A stretch of DNA of 64,000 nucleotides. Source: Clostridium transplantifaecale (lineage in GTDB: Bacteria; Bacillota; Clostridia; Lachnospirales; Lachnospiraceae). This document shows positions 25,979 to 36,253 of this stretch, piece after piece (within the stretch, counting starts at the first letter, position 1; each line of letters begins with the position of its first letter). The position numbers and the translations under genes were made by a program. Location of the stretch: NCBI RefSeq assembly GCF_900626075.1, contig NZ_UYZY01000002.1:1240001-1304000 (forward strand), given 5' to 3'. The notes beneath the pieces are model-generated. The model made no database searches. It was not told where the DNA came from and saw only the letters and a program-made list of their open reading frames with translations.

Positions 25979-27031
25979 ATGAGACGAATTAAACTGATTG
26001 TGGCTTACGACGGGACTGCGTACTGCGGCTGGCAGATTCAGCAGAACGGCGTGACAATAGAGGAAATATTAAACAAGGCTCTGACAGGACTTCTGAAGGA
26101 GCCTGTTGCCGTTATCGGCGCAAGCAGGACGGATTCCGGCGTCCATGCGAGGGGTAACGTGGCTGTTTTTGATACGGAAAGCCGGATTCCGGGCGATAAA
26201 ATCTGTTATGCCCTGAACCAGCGTCTTCCGGATGATATCCGGATCCAGGCATCGGAGGAGGTTCCGCTCACATATCACCCAAGAAAGGCCAACTGCACAA
26301 AGACCTACGAATATAAGATCATGAACCGGAAAATCAGTATGCCGCTGGAACGGCTTTACAGCTATTTCTGTTATTTTGATTTGGATGTGGATAAGATGAA
26401 GCGGGCGGCCGTTTATCTGGTCGGGGAACATGATTTTAAGAGTTTCTGTACGACCCGTTCCCAGGCGGAAGAGACGGTCAGGACGATCTACAGCCTGGAT
26501 GTTGACAAAGCAGGGGACATGATCACAATCCGTATCAGCGGAAGCGGCTTTCTTTATAATATGGTCCGTATTATTACGGGAACACTTGTGAAGGTGGGAA
26601 TGGGAGTATATCCTCCGGAGCATATGGAAGAGATACTGGAGGCCAGAAACAGGGCGGCAGCGGGGCCGACGATCCCAGCCGAGGGGCTGACACTGGTGAG
26701 CCTGGATTATGAGAAGGAACTCCGGCCTTATCTGGAAGGGAAGAATAAACACTGGCATTACGTTCTGGATCAGAGGGAAGTGGAAGAAGGCGGTCCGGCC
26801 CATCTCACAATTTACCGCTGTGAGGATGAAGAGTTCGAGAGAGTTGTAAGGCGCGTGGTGCATCAGGCGTACAGGAACGGGGCGAAGCGTGTGTCGGTGG
26901 CGGATGACGAAAAAGGCCGGTTCCGGGACGGCGGCCGCTATGGATTTTATACTGTAAAAGAAGATGAAGGATTCTGGATGTGCGACGAGGCGGGATTGGG
27001 TGACGGCGTCATCATGGGCCAGAAACAGTAA
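25979..27031 (+). CDS. truA: tRNA pseudouridine synthase A with a C-terminal extension
   Basis: 350 residues, about 90-100 more than usual. Residues 1-245 are TruA: it makes pseudouridine at positions 38-40 of the tRNA anticodon arm, with catalytic Asp in GASRTDSGVHARGNVAVFD (Asp about 52), and FLYNMVRIITGTL. The core normally ends near the PAEGLTLVSLDY segment. After it comes a charged extension (about 255-350: HWHYVLDQREVEEGG, FERVVRRVVHQAYRNGAKRV, GRYGFYTVKEDEGFWMC) with no known motif that I recognise. The reading frame is continuous and the extension keeps the same codon character, so it is not an obvious frameshift fusion. Confidence 0.93.
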   Translation: MRRIKLIVAYDGTAYCGWQIQQNGVTIEEILNKALTGLLKEPVAVIGASRTDSGVHARGNVAVFDTESRIPGDKICYALNQRLPDDIRIQASEEVPLTYHPRKANCTKTYEYKIMNRKISMPLERLYSYFCYFDLDVDKMKRAAVYLVGEHDFKSFCTTRSQAEETVRTIYSLDVDKAGDMITIRISGSGFLYNMVRIITGTLVKVGMGVYPPEHMEEILEARNRAAAGPTIPAEGLTLVSLDYEKELRPYLEGKNKHWHYVLDQREVEEGGPAHLTIYRCEDEEFERVVRRVVHQAYRNGAKRVSVADDEKGRFRDGGRYGFYTVKEDEGFWMCDEAGLGDGVIMGQKQ

Positions 27032-27126
27032 TTAAAGATGCAGGTGTAAACCGGTGATAGAAGAGAGGATGAGGACGCAAAAACAGCAGGACATGCCATA
27101 CGGCATACCGGCATAGTGGGGGGAAA

Positions 27127-28563
27127 ATGAGTAAAACATTTGTTTATCTGGTCTATTTCGGACTTTATTCGCTGGCAATTCTTATTATAGGAAAATCATC
27201 CTTCGGGGAGAGCGATTCCATCTCGAAGTTTTTTGTCGGAGAGAGGAAAATCGGCGTCTGCCGGCTCTTTTTTACATTTGTGGGAACCTGGATTTCGGCG
27301 GCTACGATACTGGGGTACACGGGAAACGTGTACCAGAACGGTGTGGCCGTCATTTCCATGTCTGTTATTCCGTGGTTTATCGGAGCGTTAATGCTGTATG
27401 CAATCAGCGACAGGCTCTACGATAACGACATTTTTACAATCCCCCAGTTAATACGGAACCGGTACGGATCCAAGGGGCTTCAGGTTGCCTCGGCCCTTTT
27501 GATGTCGGGAGGTTATGTGCTGTATCTCGTTATGCAGATAAAGGGATTTGGCATTGCCGCCTCCAATCTGCTCAATATTGACTACAAGGTGGCCGTTTTC
27601 CTGGTATATCTTTTTATCCTCTATTCCACCTTTGGGGGCTTTAATTCTGTTACAAAGACAGATGCCGGGAATCTGGTGATGCTTGCAATCAGTGTCGGGG
27701 TGATCTATTTTGTCATTGTTGGGAAAGTGGAAGGCACATGGCTCCTGACCGACGGCACCGTAGCCCGTGAAACGATGAAAGCCGGAGCAGTGGCGGAACA
27801 GAAGGGGCTGTTCCGCGATTATTCCCCCCTCATGTATATTTCCATGTTTTTCGGCTGGGGAATGGGACTGGCTACAAATCCTCAGTACATGGTCCGTATT
27901 GTCGCAGCGAAGGATAAAAAAACGGCTAAACGGATGCTTCTCTGTGCCATGGGGTTTCTTGCGGTATTCTATTTTGCCCTGACCCAGATTGGACTGGGGC
28001 TTAAAATCCTGTTTCCTCATCTGGAAACATTCTGTGCAACGGATGATATCTTTGTCTATGCCATCGATCATCTGCTCCATACCAGGTTCAGCGGCTTTTT
28101 TCTGATCAGTGTGATCGGAGCCTGCCTCTCCACCGCCAACTCCCAGCTTCTGCTGATTGGCTCCATGCTCTCCTACGATGTGGCCGGACAGTTCGGATGC
28201 AATGGGATGAAGGAGGAAAAGCTCCTGGTCCGGGCCAGATGGTTTATTTTTATCGGAGGGACCCTGTCCCTGATTCTCTCCATCAATCCTCCGGGAAATA
28301 TCCTCTTTTTCGGTGCAGATGTATGGGGAGCGTTTGCAGTTGTTTTCACACCGCTTATTTACGGCGCCCTGCTGTATCCGAAAGGAACAAAAGCAGGGGC
28401 CTATGCGGCATTTATAACGGGAGTCCTCTGTTCGCTCCTGCTCTGGGGGAGAACCACCAGGGTGTATTGGGCGTTCCCGGCGACGGCCTGTTCCGTCTCT
28501 GCATACCTTGTAGTTTCATACATTGAGAGAAGATGGGGGATGAGAGATGAAATGGCTGAGTGA
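27127..28563 (+). CDS. Sodium/solute symporter (SSF family)
   Basis: 478 residues with about 13 transmembrane helices. SSF features include [11 protein letters not shown] near the start, [14 protein letters not shown], the sodium-site helices and the [16 protein letters not shown] segment. It should import a small solute with Na+. The last 17 bases overlap the histidine kinase gene, so transporter and two-component system are one transcription unit; the symporter may import, or help sense, the substrate of the 5-oxoproline enzymes encoded downstream. No close subfamily could be assigned. Confidence 0.85.
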   Translation: MSKTFVYLVYFGLYSLAILIIGKSSFGESDSISKFFVGERKIGVCRLFFTFVGTWISAATILGYTGNVYQNGVAVISMSVIPWFIGALMLYAISDRLYDNDIFTIPQLIRNRYGSKGLQVASALLMSGGYVLYLVMQIKGFGIAASNLLNIDYKVAVFLVYLFILYSTFGGFNSVTKTDAGNLVMLAISVGVIYFVIVGKVEGTWLLTDGTVARETMKAGAVAEQKGLFRDYSPLMYISMFFGWGMGLATNPQYMVRIVAAKDKKTAKRMLLCAMGFLAVFYFALTQIGLGLKILFPHLETFCATDDIFVYAIDHLLHTRFSGFFLISVIGACLSTANSQLLLIGSMLSYDVAGQFGCNGMKEEKLLVRARWFIFIGGTLSLILSINPPGNILFFGADVWGAFAVVFTPLIYGALLYPKGTKAGAYAAFITGVLCSLLLWGRTTRVYWAFPATACSVSAYLVVSYIERRWGMRDEMAE

Positions 28564-29893
28564 TAAACTGTCAAAATGGTTTTTCCAAATAGAAAATGAA
28601 ATCCTGGTTCCTTTTTTATTCGTAGGAATCATTGTAATCTGCGGATTCGGAGCCATTTCCTATTACAACGGCTACACGATGCAGAGGGATAACCAGAAAG
28701 CAATGGCGCTTCAGATGTTTGATGAGATCAACAAGGACGTCAATTTCCTGACCGGGAAAATCAGTGAGGACGATTTGAGGGAGAAATACAGATATTACGG
28801 ACGCGGATATATCAGAATTACCGATAAAAACGGAACAGTTCTGACCTATGAAAGCAGCGCTGCGTCCGACCGGGAGGTGTTCCTCACCAATGAGGCGGGT
28901 AATAAGCTGGGATGGAAGCTGGAGTTTCTGATAGACGGAAAGACATTCGGGGAGGAGATCCTGGAAAAACAGAATTATGTGGTGGTTGGGGCGATTGCGT
29001 CTCTTCTCATCATCATCCAGGCCAGTATCTTTATTTCCCATAACATCACAAGACCTATCAGGAGCATGAGCAGCACCTGCCGGGAGATCAATAAGAATAA
29101 GGGAAATTACAGAAACTACCGGTTTGAATCGGTCAAGAGAAAGGATGAGATTGGCCAGCTTGCCGTCACATTTGAAAGTCTGCTCCGCAACATGGACAAC
29201 TACACCAAGATGGAGTATACCAGCAAGATGTCGGCCACTCTTGCCCACGAGATAAAAAACCCTATTGCCGGGATACGCTCAGGCATCCAGCTGCTAAAAG
29301 ACAGGGCAGCCAAAGAAGGGGACAAGATGCTCTGCGAGAGCATGATCAAGGAGATAGACCGGGTGACGGCCCTCATTATGAACCTGTTTACCCTCTCTGT
29401 TAAGAAGGAGTCCCCAAAGGAACAGATTTCCTTTAAAAAGGTGGTTGGGGAAATTGCGATGATTTATTCCAAAGGACCGGAAGGACAGAAGGTTACGATG
29501 GAAACAGAAGTTGAGGAGGATTTGACCGGATATCTGAATGAAAACGAATTCCGCCAGATTGCCCATAACCTGATCAGCAACAGTATTAAATCCATCCCGT
29601 TCGGAACGGAGGGAAGACTTAAGATTACCGGAAAGAGCAGTGACAACCGGGCGCTGATCGAATTCCAGGACAACGGAAAAGGAATGAGCAGGGAAGAGCT
29701 GTCCCAGGCTATGGAACCGTTTTACACAAAGAGCATCAATGGAATCGGAATCGGTCTCGCTATTGTCAAGAAACTGGTGGAGCAGAACGGAGGCACTCTG
29801 GAGATGGCCAGCGCCTGCGGGGAAGGAACCTGTGTGAGACTCACATTTTACAGGAGGGAGGAAGACTATGAAGAAAATATTAGTCGTGGATGA
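28547..29893 (+). CDS. Membrane sensor histidine kinase
   Basis: 448 residues. Two transmembrane helices (about 19-40 and 144-164) enclose an extracytoplasmic sensor of about 100 residues; HAMP follows (165-220), then HisKA with H-box [17 protein letters not shown] (His about 234) and an HATPase domain (N-box [28 protein letters not shown]). It is of the NtrB/AtoS/ZraS type that partners NtrC-family regulators, and its stop overlaps the start of such a regulator by 26 bases. Its start lies inside the symporter gene. Confidence 0.92.
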   Translation: MKWLSDKLSKWFFQIENEILVPFLFVGIIVICGFGAISYYNGYTMQRDNQKAMALQMFDEINKDVNFLTGKISEDDLREKYRYYGRGYIRITDKNGTVLTYESSAASDREVFLTNEAGNKLGWKLEFLIDGKTFGEEILEKQNYVVVGAIASLLIIIQASIFISHNITRPIRSMSSTCREINKNKGNYRNYRFESVKRKDEIGQLAVTFESLLRNMDNYTKMEYTSKMSATLAHEIKNPIAGIRSGIQLLKDRAAKEGDKMLCESMIKEIDRVTALIMNLFTLSVKKESPKEQISFKKVVGEIAMIYSKGPEGQKVTMETEVEEDLTGYLNENEFRQIAHNLISNSIKSIPFGTEGRLKITGKSSDNRALIEFQDNGKGMSREELSQAMEPFYTKSINGIGIGLAIVKKLVEQNGGTLEMASACGEGTCVRLTFYRREEDYEENISRG

Positions 29894-31223
29894 CGAATTT
29901 CTGATCCGCTATACACTGGAAGAGGGGTTGAAGGACAGGGGATATGATGCAAAATCCGCCGGCACCATCGAGGAGGCCGTGGAGTATGTGAAAAGTTTTC
30001 ATCCCAATGTGGTGATTCTCGACAACCTCCTGGAACACAGTGTGGGAATCGATGAGATTGCGACCTTTAAGGGAATGGATGACGACATCCAGGTCATTCT
30101 CATGACGGCTTACGGTTCCGTATCCCAGGCAGTGGAGGCCACAAAGAGGGGAGCCTATGACTACGTTCTGAAGCCGTTCGATGTGGATGAGATTGATTTT
30201 ATCATTAAGAGATGCCTGGAGCAGATGAAACGGAAGGATTCCCTGGAGTTTTTAAAGGGGAAATCCCAGGATTTCACCGGAGTCAGTGAGGCGGTCTGTC
30301 AGATACGCTCCCAGATTAAGGTGCTGGGGCAGAACTCCTCCGTCAATGTGCTGATCAGGGGAGAGACGGGAACCGGCAAAGAGGTGGTGGCCAGGCTGAT
30401 CCACGACTGCAGTGACAGGAGAGAAAATCTGATGGTCAGAATCAACTGCGGCGCTATTCCGGAGAACCTGCTTGAGAGTGAGCTGTTCGGCTATGAGAGA
30501 GGGGCATTTGCAGGAGCGTTAAAGACGAAAAAAGGACTGATTGAGCTGGCGAACGGAGGGACCGTTTTTCTGGACGAGATTGGAGAGCTGCCCCTGGCTA
30601 TGCAGACGAAACTTCTGGCATTTTTAGATGACAGGAAATATAAACGAATCGGCGGGCTGGAAGATATCGAACTGGATGTCAGAGTGATTGCGGCCACGAA
30701 CCGTAATCTGGAAAAGGCTATCGAGAGCAAGCAGTTTAGGGAAGATTTATTTTACCGGCTCAATGTCATGCAGATTGTGATCCCTCCGCTTCGGGAAAGG
30801 CGGGAGGATATACCGGCCCTCTGTGACTACTACCTCGACTATTACAATAAATCGTTTGCCAGAAATATTGAAAAAGTGGAACCTGACTTTATGAGGGAGC
30901 TGATTCTCTATGACTGGAAAGGTAATGTCAGGGAGCTTAAGAATATTTTCGAACGCTGCTTCTTATTCAGCCAGGGAAATGTGCTGGAGAAACATGTGGA
31001 ACTGACGCCGGTCGAAAAAACAGAGGTCAGAGGCAGCGGAAACTGTTATTACCTTAAGAATCTGGCTGAAGGGCCAATCAGCCTGGAACAAGAGGTTTCC
31101 GTGCTCGAAAAACTCTACATGGAGCAGGCGCTTAAGCTCTGTAACAACAATCTGACAAAGGCGGCGGCCCTCCTTGGGACGACCCGTTTTTCGATGAAAA
31201 GAAGGATGGACCGGGAGGATTAG
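29868..31223 (+). CDS. NtrC-family response regulator with altered GAFTGA loop
   Basis: 451 residues. Receiver (1-120: acidic pair D8-D9, phospho-acceptor D52, K102), AAA+ domain (135-370: Walker A GETGTGKE at 165-172, Walker [11 protein letters not shown] at 231-240, WKGNVREL) and a short Fis-type helix-turn-helix ([20 protein letters not shown]). The sigma-54 contact loop, normally GAFTGA, reads GAFAGA (212-217). In well-studied activators the Thr is important for sigma-54 contact, so this protein may act poorly or not at all through RpoN. The intergenic region before pxpA has three palindromes and a sigma-A promoter, no -24/-12 element. Activation (or repression) of a sigma-A promoter is the inference. 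Confidence 0.88.
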   Translation: MKKILVVDDEFLIRYTLEEGLKDRGYDAKSAGTIEEAVEYVKSFHPNVVILDNLLEHSVGIDEIATFKGMDDDIQVILMTAYGSVSQAVEATKRGAYDYVLKPFDVDEIDFIIKRCLEQMKRKDSLEFLKGKSQDFTGVSEAVCQIRSQIKVLGQNSSVNVLIRGETGTGKEVVARLIHDCSDRRENLMVRINCGAIPENLLESELFGYERGAFAGALKTKKGLIELANGGTVFLDEIGELPLAMQTKLLAFLDDRKYKRIGGLEDIELDVRVIAATNRNLEKAIESKQFREDLFYRLNVMQIVIPPLRERREDIPALCDYYLDYYNKSFARNIEKVEPDFMRELILYDWKGNVRELKNIFERCFLFSQGNVLEKHVELTPVEKTEVRGSGNCYYLKNLAEGPISLEQEVSVLEKLYMEQALKLCNNNLTKAAALLGTTRFSMKRRMDRED

Positions 31224-31243
31224 GGACCGGGCGGATGTGAACA

Positions 31244-31299
31244 GTGCAAAAAGTCACATCGTGCAAAAACGCACGCAAAATTCGTGCGTTTTTGCACGA
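31244..31299 (+). promoter_or_regulatory. Three GTGC-N6-GCAC-type sites upstream of pxpA
   Basis: GTGCAAAAAGTCAC (31244-31257, imperfect), GTGCAAAAACGCAC (31261-31274) and GTGCGTTTTTGCAC (31284-31297) are each dyad-symmetric. The last two also form a 17-bp perfect hairpin (31259-31275 with 31283-31299) followed by TTTTTG, which may terminate the regulator transcript. They are likely binding sites of the response regulator. Confidence 0.6.
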
Positions 31300-31345
31300 T
31301 TTTTGCGTTAATAAGAAAGAAAAATAAATATAATCGAAATCAATA

Positions 31346-31374
31346 TTGAAAAAAATGGAAAAGTCAGATAAAAT
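31346..31374 (+). promoter_or_regulatory. Sigma-A promoter of the pxpA operon
   Basis: TTGAAA at 31346-31351 and TAAAAT at 31369-31374 with a 17-base spacer. The palindromes lie about 90-130 bases upstream of the predicted start. Confidence 0.65.
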
Positions 31375-31438
31375 AATACTGTTGGGACCATAAGGTTCAA
31401 GGGGCAAAGACAATGAGAAAGGTAAGGAGGATAAGACT

Positions 31439-32197
31439 ATGTATTATGTGGATTTGAACAGTGATTTAGGCGAGAGTTTCGGCAATTATACGATTGGTAT
31501 GGACGGTGAAATTCTTAAATATGTATCGTCCGCAAACGTAGCATGCGGATGGCATGCAGGTGATCCGATCGTGATGGAGAAAACGGTTGCCACTGCGAAA
31601 GAAAATGGCGTAGCCATAGGAGCCCATCCGGGATTTCCCGACTTAATGGGGTTTGGAAGAAGAAATATGGTGGTTACTCCGGAGGAAGCGAAGGCTTATG
31701 TGAAGTATCAGCTTGGCGCTTTAAAGGCATTTACGGACAGCCACGGAGTTAAGATTCAGCATGTAAAACCGCACGGCGCGCTCTACAATATGGCGGCGGT
31801 TGATGAAAAACTGGCAAAGGCAATGTGCGAGGCAGTTTATGAAGTTGATAAGGATATCATTTTCATGGGTCTGGCCGGTTCGAAGATGATCGAGGCAGCT
31901 GAGGCGGCAGGTCTTAAGGCAGCCAGCGAAGTATTTGCGGACAGGGCATATAACGACGACGGCACTCTGGTTTCCAGAAAATTAGAGGGCGCTGTAATCA
32001 AGGATAAAGAGCTGGCAATCAAACGCGTTGTCAGAATGGTAAAAGAAGGCAAAGTAGAGAGCATCAACGGCAATGACATCGCTATCAAGGCAGATTCCAT
32101 CTGTGTTCACGGCGACAATCCAAAGGCTCTTGAATTTGTAAAAAATATCCGTGAAACTCTGATCGCGGAAGGTGTGGAAATTAAAAACCTGATGTAA
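31439..32197 (+). CDS. pxpA: 5-oxoprolinase subunit A (LamB/YcsF family)
   Basis: 252 residues; the start [18 protein letters not shown] and [12 protein letters not shown], with [13 protein letters not shown] and KPHGALYN, define the family. With PxpB and PxpC it cleaves 5-oxo-L-proline (pyroglutamate) to glutamate using ATP. First gene of a five-gene operon resembling B. subtilis ycsF-ycsG-ycsI-kipI-kipA. Ribosome binding site AAGGAGG at 31425-31431. Confidence 0.95.
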   Translation: MYYVDLNSDLGESFGNYTIGMDGEILKYVSSANVACGWHAGDPIVMEKTVATAKENGVAIGAHPGFPDLMGFGRRNMVVTPEEAKAYVKYQLGALKAFTDSHGVKIQHVKPHGALYNMAAVDEKLAKAMCEAVYEVDKDIIFMGLAGSKMIEAAEAAGLKAASEVFADRAYNDDGTLVSRKLEGAVIKDKELAIKRVVRMVKEGKVESINGNDIAIKADSICVHGDNPKALEFVKNIRETLIAEGVEIKNLM

Positions 32198-32265
32198 GGG
32201 GAATGGGAATATAACCTGTGAAAGGTAATAAAGCTTTAAAGTAATCTAAGGCGAAGGAGATATAT

Positions 32266-33483
32266 ATGGGAGAGAAGAAAAAGAATAATATGACGGTCCT
32301 TTTGGGCGCCGCGTTCCTGATGGCCACATCGGCAATCGGACCAGGCTTCCTGACACAGACAGCCACATTTACGGGCCAGTACGGATCCGTATTTGCAATG
32401 GTTATCATCTGTACGATCCTCCTGGATCTTACAACACAGTTAAACATCTGGTCGATTATCGGGGTTTCCGGTATGCGCGGCCAGGATATTGCCAATAAGG
32501 TACTTCCGGGTCTGGGATATTTTATCGCATTCCTTGTTGCCCTTGGCGGCCTTGTATTCAACATCGGTAATGTCGGCGGCGCGGCCACCGGACTGAACGT
32601 CATGTTCGGCCTTCCAATCAAGGCAGGCACAATTATCGGAGGAGCAATCGGTATTCTGATTTTCCTGTCCAAAGATGCGAAAGCGGGAATGGATAAGATG
32701 ACAAAATACCTGGGAAGCATTATGATTCTCGTAGTGCTCTTTGTTGCATTCAAATCCAAACCTCCGGTAGGAGAGGCAGTGACAAGCCTGTTCCGTTTCT
32801 CTGAAGCTCCGGGACTGGTATTTCCGATGATTACACTGCTCGGCGGAAGCTGCGGCGGATATATTACATTCTCCGGCGCCCACCGTCTTCTTGACGCAGG
32901 TTTTTCCGGCACAAAAGATCTTCCGGAAGTACGCAGATCCGTTCTTATGGGAATCGGCGTATCCGGCACAATGAGAATTTTATTATTCCTGGCAGTTCTG
33001 GGCGTTGTTACGGCTATGCCTCAGGTTGTCGGAAGTGATGCATGGGTGGCCAGCCCGCCGGCAGCAGCATTCCAGGCAGGCGCAGGAGTGATTGGCTATA
33101 AGATCTTCGGCCTTGTAATTTTCTTTGCGGCATGTACATCCATTATCGGCGCGGCTTACACATCCGTATCATTCTTAAAGACGCTGCATCCGTTTATCAT
33201 GGAGAATGAGAAGTGGTTCGTAATCGGATTTATCGCAATATCAACGGTTATTATGACTTTATTAGGACAGCCGGCGACACTGCTCGTACTGGCGGGTTCC
33301 GTAAACGGACTGATCCTTCCTCTGACTCTTCTGACCATCCTTCTGGCCAGCAGGAGAAAAGACATTGTAGGAGAGAACTACAAACATCCTATGATTCTGA
33401 TCGTTCTGGGAATCGGCGTTGTTCTTCTGACCGGTTATTCAGGCATCAAGGCACTTCCGAAGATTCTGACTATCTTTGGCTGA
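32266..33483 (+). CDS. NRAMP-like transporter (YcsG type)
   Basis: 405 residues with about 11 transmembrane helices. It has the NRAMP-like start LMATSAIGPGFLTQTATFTG, with the DPGN metal motif replaced by GPGF, so a metal substrate is doubtful. Relatives lie next to ycsF/pxpA in many bacteria, including B. subtilis YcsG, where they are suspected to move 5-oxoproline or a related compound. Position between pxpA and pxpB supports that. Confidence 0.82.
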   Translation: MGEKKKNNMTVLLGAAFLMATSAIGPGFLTQTATFTGQYGSVFAMVIICTILLDLTTQLNIWSIIGVSGMRGQDIANKVLPGLGYFIAFLVALGGLVFNIGNVGGAATGLNVMFGLPIKAGTIIGGAIGILIFLSKDAKAGMDKMTKYLGSIMILVVLFVAFKSKPPVGEAVTSLFRFSEAPGLVFPMITLLGGSCGGYITFSGAHRLLDAGFSGTKDLPEVRRSVLMGIGVSGTMRILLFLAVLGVVTAMPQVVGSDAWVASPPAAAFQAGAGVIGYKIFGLVIFFAACTSIIGAAYTSVSFLKTLHPFIMENEKWFVIGFIAISTVIMTLLGQPATLLVLAGSVNGLILPLTLLTILLASRRKDIVGENYKHPMILIVLGIGVVLLTGYSGIKALPKILTIFG

Positions 33484-33550
33484 TAAATTATAACTGTTCC
33501 GTCGGGCGGGAGTTTCCTGCCCGGCGTCTGACGAATTCGGAGGGAAATAA

Positions 33551-34279
33551 ATGAGCGAAGTAAGATACCTTGTATCGGGCGACTGCTCTGTATGCGTAGA
33601 GTTCGGCAACGAGATCAGCCCCGATATCAACAAGAAAATCAGGGCATTCAAAATTGCTGTGGAAAAAAGCGGTATTGAAGGGATCGTGGAGACGGTTCCC
33701 ACCTACCGTTCCCTGCTTGTCTACTACAAGCCGGAAGTCATCAGTTTTAAAGAGATTTCCAAAAAGTTTGAGGAGCTGATGGGTTCTCTGGACAACATTG
33801 AGATTCCGCCGCCATCCGTAATTGAGATTCCGGTTCTTTATGGAGGGGAAATGGGCCCGGATATTGAAAATGTGGCCGAACACAACGGAAAGACAGTCGA
33901 TGAAGTAATAAAGATTCACACATCGGAAGAATATCTGATCTACATGATTGGATTTATCGCCGGATTCCCGTACCTGGGCGGTATGAGCAAAGAAATTGCG
34001 ACCCCAAGGCTGAAAAACCCAAGGGTGAAAATTGACGGCGGCTCTGTTGGAATCGCTGGAGAGCAGACCGGTATCTATCCGGTGGATTCTCCTGGAGGAT
34101 GGCAGCTGATTGGAAGGACTCCGCTTAAGCTTTATGACGCGGAGCGTGAAAAACCGGTGCTTCTGGAGGCTGGACAGTACATAAAATTTAAGTCCATTAC
34201 CCAGGATGAGTATGACAAAACACTGAAAGCTGTGGAAGACGGCAGCTACCAGTATGTTGTATACGACAAGGAGGTGTAA
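33551..34279 (+). CDS. pxpB: 5-oxoprolinase subunit B (KipI family)
   Basis: 242 residues. DCSVCVEFGNEI near the start, the GFIAGFPYLGG motif and the PGGWQLIGRTPLKLYD end are typical. It forms a complex with PxpC. B. subtilis KipI was first known as an inhibitor of the sporulation kinase KinA, but the metabolic role with PxpA/PxpC is the general one. Its stop is 2 bases before pxpC. The start follows GGAGGGAAATAA. Confidence 0.94.
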   Translation: MSEVRYLVSGDCSVCVEFGNEISPDINKKIRAFKIAVEKSGIEGIVETVPTYRSLLVYYKPEVISFKEISKKFEELMGSLDNIEIPPPSVIEIPVLYGGEMGPDIENVAEHNGKTVDEVIKIHTSEEYLIYMIGFIAGFPYLGGMSKEIATPRLKNPRVKIDGGSVGIAGEQTGIYPVDSPGGWQLIGRTPLKLYDAEREKPVLLEAGQYIKFKSITQDEYDKTLKAVEDGSYQYVVYDKEV

Positions 34280-34281
34280 CG

Positions 34282-35379
34282 ATGGGCGTTAAATTTTTAA
34301 ATGGAGGATTCCTCACAACAATCCAGGATATGGGACGTGTTGGTTACCAGGAGTCCGGAATGTCTGTGTCCGGCGTTATGGATCAGCGCTCTGCTGCGCT
34401 TTCTAATATCCTTGTTGGTAATGATGAGAATGAAGGCGTGCTTGAAATCACGCTGATGGGGCCGATGATGGAGTTCACGGCCGACAATATCATTGCAGTG
34501 ACGGGAGCCAACCTTGGACCGAAGTTAAACGGTAAGGATCTGCCGATGTACCAGGCGGTGCCGGTGCATAAAGGCGATACCTTAAGTTTTGCCGGAATGT
34601 TCAGCGGCAGCAGGGCCTATGTGGCTTTTGCGGGAGGGCTGGATATACCGCTTATCATGGGAAGCAAGTCCACAAACCTGAAATCCAAGGTGGGAGGATT
34701 TGAGGGCAGGAAGCTGGGAACGGGCGATGAAATTGCATTTACCGATCCGAAGACTACTCTTCCCAATATGTATCTGAGAAAAGTTAAAGCCGACGATTTC
34801 ACTCCGACGGAGCAGGAGCTGCGCGTAGTGATGGGACCGCAGGACGACTATTTTACAGAACAGGGAATTAATACGTTCTTAAATGAAACCTATACGTTTA
34901 CCAATGAATCGGATCGTATGGGATGCCGCTGTGAGGGCGCGGTGATTGAGCATAAGAACGGCGGTGACATCATCACCGACGGTATCGCGTTCGGCGCAAT
35001 CCAGGTTCCGTCCCACGGCAAGCCAATTATCATGATGGCCGACCACCAGACGACGGGAGGTTATACAAAGATTGCCAGTGTAATTTCCGTGGATCTTCCG
35101 AAGGTTGCACAATCCAGGCCGGGATACAAAGTAAAATTCAAGAAGGTTTCCATCGAGGAGGCCCAGAAGTTATATATTACCCAGGTTGAAGAATTCAAAG
35201 CGCTGAAAGAAAAGCTTTCCAAAGCGCCGGAACCGTGTGCGGAACGGGATGCGGCCATTCAGGTGGCGGTGGCCCATGAGGCGCGTAAATACTGGAGCCG
35301 GGCGGGTAAATATAAAGTGAAGATCGACGGAGAGGAATTTATCGTGGAAATCCAGGAAGAAAGAGAAGGCCTGCGGTAG
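34282..35379 (+). CDS. pxpC: 5-oxoprolinase subunit C (KipA/biotin-dependent carboxyltransferase-like)
   Basis: 365 residues. TIQDMGRVGYQESGMSVSG, the GATL-like VTGANLG, SDRMGCRCEG and the GKPIIMMADHQTTGGY segment place it in the KipA/urea-carboxylase AHS2 family. Here it works with PxpB and PxpA in ATP-driven ring opening of 5-oxoproline. The C-terminal ~70 residues (from KKVSIEEAQ) are charged and helical. GGAGGTG precedes the ATG. Confidence 0.93.
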   Translation: MGVKFLNGGFLTTIQDMGRVGYQESGMSVSGVMDQRSAALSNILVGNDENEGVLEITLMGPMMEFTADNIIAVTGANLGPKLNGKDLPMYQAVPVHKGDTLSFAGMFSGSRAYVAFAGGLDIPLIMGSKSTNLKSKVGGFEGRKLGTGDEIAFTDPKTTLPNMYLRKVKADDFTPTEQELRVVMGPQDDYFTEQGINTFLNETYTFTNESDRMGCRCEGAVIEHKNGGDIITDGIAFGAIQVPSHGKPIIMMADHQTTGGYTKIASVISVDLPKVAQSRPGYKVKFKKVSIEEAQKLYITQVEEFKALKEKLSKAPEPCAERDAAIQVAVAHEARKYWSRAGKYKVKIDGEEFIVEIQEEREGLR

Positions 35380-35416
35380 CCGCATATTGGAAATTAGAAC
35401 AGGGAGGTAGATACCC

Positions 35417-36253
35417 ATGAAAGATTACAGCAAGACATCACCGGAAGAAATATGGAAACTGATCCGTTCCGGAGAGATTGATTACCCGACAGCGGGAATG
35501 TGTGCGGGATATGCTCAGGCAAACCTGGTCATTCTTCCCAAACAGTATGCTGAAGATTTTAAAGAGTTCGCAAGGAAAAATCCGAAACCATGCCCAATTC
35601 TGGAAGTGGTGGAGGGAACTCCCGATGTTCACGACATGGGAGAAGGTTCCAATATTGTGACCGATATCCCGAGATATTTTATTTACAGGGACGGCGTCAG
35701 GGCGGAGGAAGTGACCGATGCCTCCTCCTACTGGCAGGATGATTTTACCGGTTTCCTGATTGGCTGCAGTTTTTCCTTCGAGGAAGCGCTTATGAAGGCG
35801 GGAATCGAAGTGCGCCATATCGCGATGGGCTGCAATGTACCGATGTATAAGACGAATATCCAGTGCGAGAAAGCAGGCGTATTCGAAGGGCCGACGGTTG
35901 TCAGCATGCGCCCGATGACTCCGGAGAATGCAAAGATCGCCAAGGAGATCACCGACCGTTATCCGAATGTTCACGGGGGACCGATTCAGATTGGGGATCC
36001 GGAAAAAATCGGAATCAGGGATATCAACAAGCCGGATTACGGCGACAGTGTTGAGATCCGCGAGGGAGAAATCCCGGTATTCTGGGCTTGCGGCGTAACT
36101 CCCCAGGCTGCGATTGAGAATGCAAAGCTTCCGCTTGTCATCACCCATGCCCCGGGGCATATGTTCATCACCAATGTGCTGAATACGGAGCTGAATGATT
36201 TCCTGGAGGCTAAAAAGCAGAAACAGCGGAAACAGCGGAAACAGCTTGAATAA
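35417..36253 (+). CDS. DUF1445 protein (YcsI family, putative hydro-lyase/D-glutamate cyclase-like)
   Basis: 278 residues. Core motifs: CAGYAQANLVILPK, NPKPCPILEV, GEGSNIVTDIPRYFIYRDG, IGCSFSFEEAL and FWACGVTPQAAI, with a late THAPGHMFITN. The family includes YcsI and the mitochondrial D-glutamate cyclase, which converts D-glutamate to 5-oxo-D-proline; that fits a 5-oxoproline operon, but the bacterial function is not certain. The last 15 residues are lysine/glutamine-rich (KKQKQRKQRKQLE) and are encoded by a short CGGAAACAG repeat that continues in decayed form past the stop. Confidence 0.88.
   Translation: MKDYSKTSPEEIWKLIRSGEIDYPTAGMCAGYAQANLVILPKQYAEDFKEFARKNPKPCPILEVVEGTPDVHDMGEGSNIVTDIPRYFIYRDGVRAEEVTDASSYWQDDFTGFLIGCSFSFEEALMKAGIEVRHIAMGCNVPMYKTNIQCEKAGVFEGPTVVSMRPMTPENAKIAKEITDRYPNVHGGPIQIGDPEKIGIRDINKPDYGDSVEIREGEIPVFWACGVTPQAAIENAKLPLVITHAPGHMFITNVLNTELNDFLEAKKQKQRKQRKQLE

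Noticed and set aside
31244..31438. Sigma-54 promoter before pxpA
   Set aside because: Searched for TGGCAC-N5-TTGC: TGGGAC at about 31384 has no GC at the right offset.
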